NCBI RefSeq assembly: GCF_042654525.1
Contig: NZ_JBHSGP010000008.1
Span: 248,001 to 312,000, forward strand
Length of the DNA: 64,000 nucleotides
DNA from: Geojedonia litorea
Lineage (GTDB): Bacteria > Bacteroidota > Bacteroidia > Flavobacteriales > Flavobacteriaceae
Direction of reading: 5' to 3'
In this document: piece by piece, positions 59,249-64,000 of the stretch
How positions within the stretch are numbered: position 1 is the stretch's first letter
Layout of the letters: every line of letters starts with the position of its first letter
Made by a program: the position numbers and the translations under genes
The notes under the pieces: generated by a model
The model's input: the letters and a program-made list of their open reading frames with translations, nothing else
Database searches by the model: none
What the model was told of the DNA's origin: nothing

Positions 59249-59626
59249 TTACAAATTTGGTATGATAAGTTCCTGATCAGGATAAATTAAATCTGGGTTT
59301 TTAAGAATATCACTGTTAGCTTGAAAAATTTTGTGATACTTCATGGCGTCTCCATAATAATGCTTTGCAATTTTTCCTAAAGTTTCACCAGATTTTACGG
59401 TGTGCCTGTGATAAACAGACTCATCCTCAACTTTAATATCTGCTTTAATATCTTTTGGGCTATCACCGCCAATAGTTTTAATTTTATCCCAAAGGATATT
59501 TTTTTCATATTGCGTTTTAGCAGTTCCTTTTATTTTCAAAATGCCATTTTCTTCTTGGACATCACCATTTTGAATGTTTAATTCTTGTCCTAAATCTAGT
59601 ACACTTTGATATTTAGCCTTAACCAT
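59249..59626 (-). CDS. BON-LysM domain protein (Kbp/YgaU-like)
   Basis: A 125-residue cytosolic protein without a signal. Residues about 20-65 resemble a BON domain (VQEENGILKIKGTAKTQYEK), and about 73-125 a LysM domain (HTVKSGETLGKIAKHYYGDA, PDLIYPDQELIIP). This is the layout of E. coli Kbp (YgaU), a potassium-binding stress protein, so a peptidoglycan role is not certain. It converges with cmk and diverges from rpsA. Confidence 0.85.
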   Translation of the reverse strand: MVKAKYQSVLDLGQELNIQNGDVQEENGILKIKGTAKTQYEKNILWDKIKTIGGDSPKDIKADIKVEDESVYHRHTVKSGETLGKIAKHYYGDAMKYHKIFQANSDILKNPDLIYPDQELIIPNL

Positions 59627-59755
59627 GGTATTTTCTTTTTTTTGGGTTATGAAGTAAATATATCTATTTCCTATAAAAATGTAAAGACTTTCAAACAGTA
59701 CTTTTCAACAATTAATTTTACTCATTGTCAAAGAGTTAGGATGTTTAACTTTTTT

Positions 59756-59785
59756 TTGTTTTGTATTAATTAAATTGTATTTTTG
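59756..59785 (+). promoter_or_regulatory. Promoter TTG-N19-TATTTTTG of rpsA
   Basis: TTG (59756-59758) and TATTTTTG (59778-59785) are 19 bases apart. The -7 box ends 122 bases before the rpsA ATG, giving a leader of about 115 bases. Confidence 0.65.
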
Positions 59786-59845
59786 CACTCCTTTTAGCGA
59801 AGCATAGGAAAGATAAAAGGATCAATAGAAAACTAAAAATAACAC

Positions 59846-59887
59846 TTCTGTCTGTTATTCGTGTAAAATTTTCCTAGACAAACAGAA
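59846..59887 (+). promoter_or_regulatory. Foldable leader of rpsA, possible autoregulatory site
   Basis: TTCTGTCTG (59846-59854) can pair with CAAACAGAA (59879-59887) with one mismatch, and an alternative TGTCT/AGACA pairing shares the same bases. The stem ends 20 bases before the ATG. S1 represses its own mRNA in proteobacteria; such control here is inference. Confidence 0.4.
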
Positions 59888-59907
59888 TACAAATTAATTA
59901 TCAGCAT

Positions 59908-61785
59908 ATGGCTGAAAAAGCAAAACAAGCTGAAGTTGAAGCAACTGAAGCAGTAGAAACAGTAGAAGCTGTTGAAACTAACGAAACAGTAGAAACTGTT
60001 GAAGCTACAGAAGTATCTGCAGCTCAAGCAAACCCTGACAAATTCTTAAAAGAATTCAACTGGCACAATTACGAAGAAGGAATTGACCAAGTGGATGACA
60101 AACAATTAAAAGAGTTTGAAAAATTAGTATCCGAAAATTTTGTGGACACTTTAGATGACGAAGTTGTTGAAGGTGAAGTTATTCATATTACAGATCGTGA
60201 TGCTATTATCGACATCAATGCAAAATCTGAAGGTGTAGTTTCACTTAATGAGTTTCGTTACAACCCAAATTTAAAAGTTGGTGACAAAGTAGAAGTATTA
60301 ATTGATGTACGTGAAGATGCTACAGGGCAATTGGTGTTATCTCACCGTAAAGCTCGTGTTATCAAAGCATGGGATCGTGTAAACAATGCACATGATACAG
60401 GTGAAATTGTAAACGGTTTTGTAAAATGCAGAACTAAAGGTGGTATGATCGTTGACGTTTTTGGAATTGAAGCGTTCTTACCAGGTTCTCAAATTGATGT
60501 AAAACCAATTAGAGATTACGATCAGTATGTAAACAAAACAATGGAATTTAAAGTTGTGAAAATCAACCATGAGTTCAAAAACATTGTAGTGTCTCATAAA
60601 GCACTTATTGAGGCTGATATTGAAGAACAGAAAAAAGAAATCATTGGTCAATTAGAAAAAGGTCAAGTATTAGAAGGTGTTGTTAAAAACATAACTTCTT
60701 ACGGTGTCTTTATTGATTTAGGTGGTGTTGATGGATTAATTCATATCACAGACTTGTCTTGGTCTCGTATCAACCATCCAAATGAAATTGTAGAATTAGA
60801 CCAAAAATTAAACGTTGTAATCCTTGATTTTGATGAAGATAAATCAAGAATCCAATTAGGATTGAAGCAATTAAGCAAGCATCCTTGGGAAGCTTTAGCT
60901 GACGATGTTAAAGTTGGTGACAAAGTAAAAGGCAAAGTAGTTGTTATTGCAGATTACGGTGCATTTATTGAAGTAGTTGATGGTGTTGAAGGATTAGTTC
61001 ACGTAAGTGAAATGTCTTGGTCAACGCATTTACGTTCAGCTCAAGATTTTGTTAACGTTGGAGATGAAATCGAAGCTGTTATCTTAACATTAGATAGAGA
61101 AGATCGTAAAATGTCTCTTGGTATTAAGCAATTAACTCCAGATCCATGGACTGACATTACTACTAAATACCCAGTTGGATCAAACCACACAGGTATTGTA
61201 CGAAACTTTACAAACTTTGGTGTATTTGTTGAATTGGAAGAAGGTATTGACGGATTAATTTATATCTCTGATTTATCTTGGACTAAGAAAATAAAGCATC
61301 CAAGTGAGTTCTGTAATGTAGGTGACAATTTAGACGTTGTAGTTTTAGAATTAGATGTAGAAGGACGTAAATTAAGTTTAGGTCACAAACAAACTACAGA
61401 TAATCCTTGGGACAAATACGAAACTGAATTTGCATTAGGAACTGTTCACACCGCTGAAATTTCTGAATTGGTAGATAAAGGTGCAACTATTGAGTTTAAC
61501 GAAGATATCGTTGCTTTCGTACCTGCACGTCATTTAGAAAAAGAAGATGGTAAGAAACTTAAAAAAGGAGATTCTGCAGAGTTTAAAATTATTGAATTCA
61601 ATAAAGAATTTAAACGTGTAGTTGCATCTCATACAGCGATCTTTAAAGAAGAGGAAATAGCTAATGTAAAAGCTGCTGCTGCAAAAGCAGAAGCGCAAGC
61701 TGCAGAAGCAAAACCAACTTTAGGTGATGCTAACGATCAGTTACAAGCACTTAAAGATAAAATGGAAAAGAAAGCTAAAAAGTAA
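59908..61785 (+). CDS. rpsA: 30S ribosomal protein S1
   Basis: A 625-residue RNA-binding protein. An acidic low-complexity N terminus of VEA/VET/ETVE repeats (about residues 9-40) is followed by successive S1 (OB-fold) domains, recognised by GxVVKNITSYGVFIDLGGVDG (about 257), VVVIADYGAFIEVVDGVEGL (about 345) and IVRNFTNFGVFVELEEGIDG (about 430), with degenerate copies at both ends. It binds mRNA at the ribosome. The acidic, repetitive N-terminal extension is a lineage feature rather than part of the S1 fold. Confidence 0.94.
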   Translation: MAEKAKQAEVEATEAVETVEAVETNETVETVEATEVSAAQANPDKFLKEFNWHNYEEGIDQVDDKQLKEFEKLVSENFVDTLDDEVVEGEVIHITDRDAIIDINAKSEGVVSLNEFRYNPNLKVGDKVEVLIDVREDATGQLVLSHRKARVIKAWDRVNNAHDTGEIVNGFVKCRTKGGMIVDVFGIEAFLPGSQIDVKPIRDYDQYVNKTMEFKVVKINHEFKNIVVSHKALIEADIEEQKKEIIGQLEKGQVLEGVVKNITSYGVFIDLGGVDGLIHITDLSWSRINHPNEIVELDQKLNVVILDFDEDKSRIQLGLKQLSKHPWEALADDVKVGDKVKGKVVVIADYGAFIEVVDGVEGLVHVSEMSWSTHLRSAQDFVNVGDEIEAVILTLDREDRKMSLGIKQLTPDPWTDITTKYPVGSNHTGIVRNFTNFGVFVELEEGIDGLIYISDLSWTKKIKHPSEFCNVGDNLDVVVLELDVEGRKLSLGHKQTTDNPWDKYETEFALGTVHTAEISELVDKGATIEFNEDIVAFVPARHLEKEDGKKLKKGDSAEFKIIEFNKEFKRVVASHTAIFKEEEIANVKAAAAKAEAQAAEAKPTLGDANDQLQALKDKMEKKAKK

Positions 61786-61804
61786 TCTTTTTTAATATTC
61801 ATAG

Positions 61805-61838
61805 AAAAAGCCTTCAATTTTTTGAAGGCTTTTTTTTT
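61805..61838 (+). terminator. Rho-independent terminator of rpsA
   Basis: AAAAAGCCTTCAA-TTTT-TTGAAGGCTTTTT with T continuing to 61838. It starts 20 bases after the rpsA stop. Confidence 0.88.
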
Positions 61839-62064
61839 CAAATATATTAGTTTCTTTCGTCATGTTAATTTATAAGATTTTGGAATTGAGGCCCTTATAA
61901 AATGTTAAAAAATAATGTATTTTATAGATTTTAGCTGAATAAAGTTGGGGTAATACATTAAAAAATATATATTATAAAGCAATGAATTAAATATATTTAG
62001 GTATGTTATATTATGATTAAATAATTAACATTAAATGGCATAAAACTTAAAGAATAATATTTTC

Positions 62065-62130
62065 ATAATTCGATCAGAGTTCTTGAATTATAAAAACTAA
62101 CCTGCCTCACAAGATATAATTAGTTTTTTT
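62065..62130 (+). promoter_or_regulatory. Two stem-loops in the leader of the T9SS cargo gene
   Basis: ATAATTC (62065-62071) pairs with GAATTAT (62085-62091). Directly after it AAAAACTAA (62092-62100) pairs with TTAGTTTTT (62120-62128), followed by T. The second resembles a weak intrinsic terminator 21 bases before the ATG, so it could act as an attenuator. No sensor is identified. Confidence 0.4.
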
Positions 62131-62151
62131 ATTAACCCTAAATCTTAAATT

Positions 62152-62922
62152 ATGAAAAAAATTACTTTTTTACTTTCTTTTATTAGTTTTACCATGTTCA
62201 TTTTTGCTCAAGATGGAGATGAACTAAATACTGCTATTTTATGTGTAGATAATAACCCGGTTTTAGCATCTGATGTTGCAACTTCAACAGCATCAACAAT
62301 TGGAGCTCCTAATTGTGGATCTGAAACCGATGATGCCTTTTATTTTAATACTATATCAACAGGAGATAATAAGATAATTCTCTCTATGGAGACTTCTGTA
62401 GCTGTAGTTACTACAGTTAATTATCAAATTTTAAGGGCGCCTAATGGCGATACGAATAATTTAGAGGAGGTATTTTGCGGATCTTATAATGTTATTGCTG
62501 GAGCTCCTCCAATAACACCTCCTGGTGGAAGTTTTAGTTATGAAATTACATCTAATATAAATGATGGAGATGAGTTTTATTTACGTGTTTACAAGCCAAG
62601 CGGATTAACAGGAACAGCTTTGCAAACGTTATTTAATAATACCACAATAGAAATGACTAGTGAGTTTGATGGCACTCTAGCAATTGATGAAAATAACTAT
62701 TCAAAATTTTCACTATTGGTTCGTGAGAGTGAGCTTAAAATCATGAATAACAATACGTATAAATTCTTTCAAATATATAATTTGACAGGGAAATTAATTA
62801 CGAGTGATGAACATGATGAACCTTTATCACAAATAAATATCTCACTTATAAAACAAGGACTTTATGTATTAGTACTTTCAAATGGAGTAAGCCAAAATGC
62901 TTTGAAGTTTGTAAAGAGATAA
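62152..62922 (+). CDS. Secreted protein with T9SS type A sorting domain
   Basis: A 256-residue protein with a signal peptide (MKKITFLLSFISFTMFIFAQ), a central beta-rich domain of about 165 residues (AILCVDNNPVLASDVATSTA onward, no family recognised), and a C-terminal sorting domain of about 70 residues (FFQIYNLTGKLITSDE, SLIKQGLYVLVLSNG, ALKFVKR). The Por secretion system recognises this tail, so the protein should be exported through the T9SS to the surface or medium. The length of the cargo part is short for an enzyme. Confidence 0.82.
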   Translation: MKKITFLLSFISFTMFIFAQDGDELNTAILCVDNNPVLASDVATSTASTIGAPNCGSETDDAFYFNTISTGDNKIILSMETSVAVVTTVNYQILRAPNGDTNNLEEVFCGSYNVIAGAPPITPPGGSFSYEITSNINDGDEFYLRVYKPSGLTGTALQTLFNNTTIEMTSEFDGTLAIDENNYSKFSLLVRESELKIMNNNTYKFFQIYNLTGKLITSDEHDEPLSQINISLIKQGLYVLVLSNGVSQNALKFVKR

Positions 62923-62942
62923 TAATATAGTAAATATATCGG

Positions 62943-62970
62943 AGCCTCTTATTTTTGAGAGGCTTTTTTT
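62943..62970 (+). terminator. Rho-independent terminator of the T9SS cargo gene
   Basis: AGCCTCT (62943-62949) pairs with AGAGGCT (62958-62964) over an 8-base loop, followed by T to 62970. Confidence 0.8.
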
Positions 62971-62987
62971 ATTGATATATAAAACCA

Positions 62988-63018
62988 TTGCAAACCCTAA
63001 TTTTTTAGCTTAACTTTG
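62988..63018 (+). promoter_or_regulatory. Promoter TTG-N20-TAACTTTG of pyrR
   Basis: TTG (62988-62990) and TAACTTTG (63011-63018) are 20 bases apart, the same arrangement as at 32253-32283. The -7 box ends 25 bases before the ATG at 63044. Confidence 0.7.
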
Positions 63019-63043
63019 TCAACCAAATACGTTTGGAAACCTT

Positions 63044-63583
63044 ATGAGTCAAAAAGTGTTGCTTAATTCTAAAGAGGTAAACATCATTCTTCATCGATTG
63101 GCTTGTCAACTTATTGAAAATCATAATAATTTTGAAAACACTGTTCTTATTGGAATACAGCCAAGAGGAACATATTTGGCTAAGCGTTTAGCCCAAATGT
63201 TGCGTGAAGACTATAAAATCAAAAGTGTAAAACTTGGGCAATTGGACATCACTTTTTTTAGAGATGATTTTAGAAGAGGAGATAAACCTTTGGAAGCCAA
63301 TACCACAGAAATTGACTTTCTAGTTGAAGATAAAAACATCGTGTTTATTGACGATGTTCTTTATACAGGAAGAAGTATTAGAGCGGCTCTTACGGCCATT
63401 CAATCCTTTGGGCGTCCAAACGAAATAGAGCTTCTCACCTTAATTGATAGACGATTTAGCAGGCATTTACCAATACAACCAAATTATAGAGGCAGACAAG
63501 TAGATGCCATCAATGAGGAAAAAGTGAAGGTGAATTGGAAAGAGCATGGAGGTGAAGATGTGGTATATTTAATTAACAAATAA
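63044..63583 (+). CDS. pyrR: Bifunctional pyrimidine operon regulator / uracil phosphoribosyltransferase PyrR
   Basis: A 179-residue phosphoribosyltransferase-fold protein. The PRPP loop is IVFIDDVLYTGRSIRAALTA (about residues 103-122), and the N-terminal IILHRLACQLIENHN and LIGIQPRGTYLAKRLA fit PyrR. It converts uracil to UMP and may regulate pyrimidine genes. pyrB follows after four bases, as in many bacteria. I see no PyrR-type antiterminator in the short leader, so its regulatory part may be reduced. Confidence 0.92.
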   Translation: MSQKVLLNSKEVNIILHRLACQLIENHNNFENTVLIGIQPRGTYLAKRLAQMLREDYKIKSVKLGQLDITFFRDDFRRGDKPLEANTTEIDFLVEDKNIVFIDDVLYTGRSIRAALTAIQSFGRPNEIELLTLIDRRFSRHLPIQPNYRGRQVDAINEEKVKVNWKEHGGEDVVYLINK

Positions 63584-63587
63584 ATCT

Positions 63588-64000
63588 ATGAGCGAATTAA
63601 GTGTCAATCACTTACTAGGAATCAAATATCTTAATCAAAAAGATATTCAACTTATTTTCGAAACGGCAGATCATTTTAAAGAAGTCATCAATCGTCCGAT
63701 TAAAAAAGTACCATCGCTAAGAGATATTACCATTGCAAATTTATTTTTTGAGAATTCTACACGAACAAAGCTATCTTTTGAATTAGCCGAAAAACGATTA
63801 TCGGCCGATGTTATTAACTTTTCGGCATCACAATCTTCAGTTAAAAAAGGAGAAACACTTATAGATACGGTTAACAATATCCTGTCCATGAAGGTGGATA
63901 TGGTAGTTATGCGCCATCCTAACGCTGGTGCAGGCATGTTTCTTTCGCAACATGTGAACGCAAGTATTATTAATGCCGGTGACGGGGCACATGAACATCC
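63588..64000 (+). CDS. pyrB: Aspartate carbamoyltransferase, N-terminal part
   Basis: The first 137 codons of ATCase, which forms N-carbamoyl-aspartate from carbamoyl phosphate and aspartate, are in the window; the rest lies past the right edge. It begins MSELSVNHLLGIKYLNQKDI, with the carbamoyl-phosphate-binding motif FENSTRTKLSFELAEKRL (about residues 53-70), the KKGETLIDT segment (about 85) and MRHPNAGAG, all typical of PyrB. It starts four bases after pyrR and is co-transcribed with it. Confidence 0.92.
   Translation, partial: MSELSVNHLLGIKYLNQKDIQLIFETADHFKEVINRPIKKVPSLRDITIANLFFENSTRTKLSFELAEKRLSADVINFSASQSSVKKGETLIDTVNNILSMKVDMVVMRHPNAGAGMFLSQHVNASIINAGDGAHEH

Larger units (their letters stand above)
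61786..62151. other. Gene-free AT-rich stretch between rpsA and the T9SS cargo gene
   Basis: 366 bases, very AT-rich after the rpsA terminator. It contains no open frame of note. The last 90 bases hold two successive stem-loops (62065-62130) directly upstream of the cargo gene. Confidence 0.6.

Noticed and set aside
1..64000. tRNA, rRNA, CRISPR arrays and transposases
   Set aside because: I found no tRNA-like arms with GTTCGA, no rRNA sequence, no regularly spaced repeats and no transposase motifs, although I could not run a covariance or profile search.

Overview
The window is a low-GC chromosomal segment from a member of the Bacteroidota, most probably the family Flavobacteriaceae. Evidence includes TonB-dependent receptor architecture, a PorQ-like type IX secretion (T9SS) gene next to cmk, a T9SS C-terminal sorting domain, many lipoproteins, TAnnTTTG-type promoters in place of E. 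coli-like ones, almost no Shine-Dalgarno sequences, several TTG starts, and gene neighbourhoods typical of the family (zapA / 6S-like RNA / rny, and rlmD with two small envelope genes). I saw no tRNA, rRNA, CRISPR array, insertion sequence or prophage. It reads as ordinary, gene-dense core chromosome.

Layout. 1-6.6 kb (mostly minus): a truncated nucleotide-transporter-like membrane protein, a class A beta-lactamase-like enzyme, then a tightly overlapping operon Nudix > PrsW protease > cNMP/CBS/DUF294 protein > DnaQ-like exonuclease, preceded by an M42 aminopeptidase. 6.7-11.6 kb: DUF4294, hemolysin III, GNAT, DUF4268, a methyltransferase/ZIP transporter pair and a THUMP rRNA methyltransferase. 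11.8-21.3 kb (minus): lipoproteins, a SnoaL-DoxX operon beside a Crp/Fnr regulator with a perfect 18-bp palindrome between them, a GNAT-nitrilase fusion, DinB, DUF6048/DUF6452 and RlmD. 21.4-27.9 kb: an ECF sigma factor with a small membrane partner, ornithine aminotransferase behind a structured leader, small membrane proteins, a Smr protein, a calcium-repeat lipoprotein and a cysteine desulfurase. 28-36 kb: TonB receptor, M23 peptidase, coiled coil-zapA-6S-like RNA-rny, XerD. 36-41 kb: TM2 protein, beta-barrel, AroQ, dihydrolipoyl dehydrogenase, MsrB. 41.4-49.4 kb: a GlgE-pathway cluster (GlgE, maltokinase, GlgB, then a GH31 glucosidase). 49.5-54.7 kb: M48 peptidase, UMF1-type transporter, and a minus-strand envelope operon (sigma factor, membrane anti-sigma candidate, two beta-solenoid proteins). 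55-64 kb: Lon, PorQ, Cmk, LysM protein, ribosomal protein S1, a T9SS cargo protein, PyrR and the start of PyrB.

How it fits together. Several regulatory signals can be read directly. Both sigma-factor genes carry an AAC-N16-C(G/A)TC promoter followed by a shared TTTATAC-type element, which suggests two autoregulated envelope-stress circuits. The Crp/Fnr-like gene sits next to a palindrome of Fnr architecture facing the SnoaL-DoxX operon. The M48 gene has a 20-bp tandem direct repeat in its promoter. rocD, rpsA and the T9SS cargo gene have leaders that can fold. The GlgE cluster encodes maltose-1-phosphate formation and its polymerisation into branched alpha-glucan, but no trehalose synthase is present in the window.
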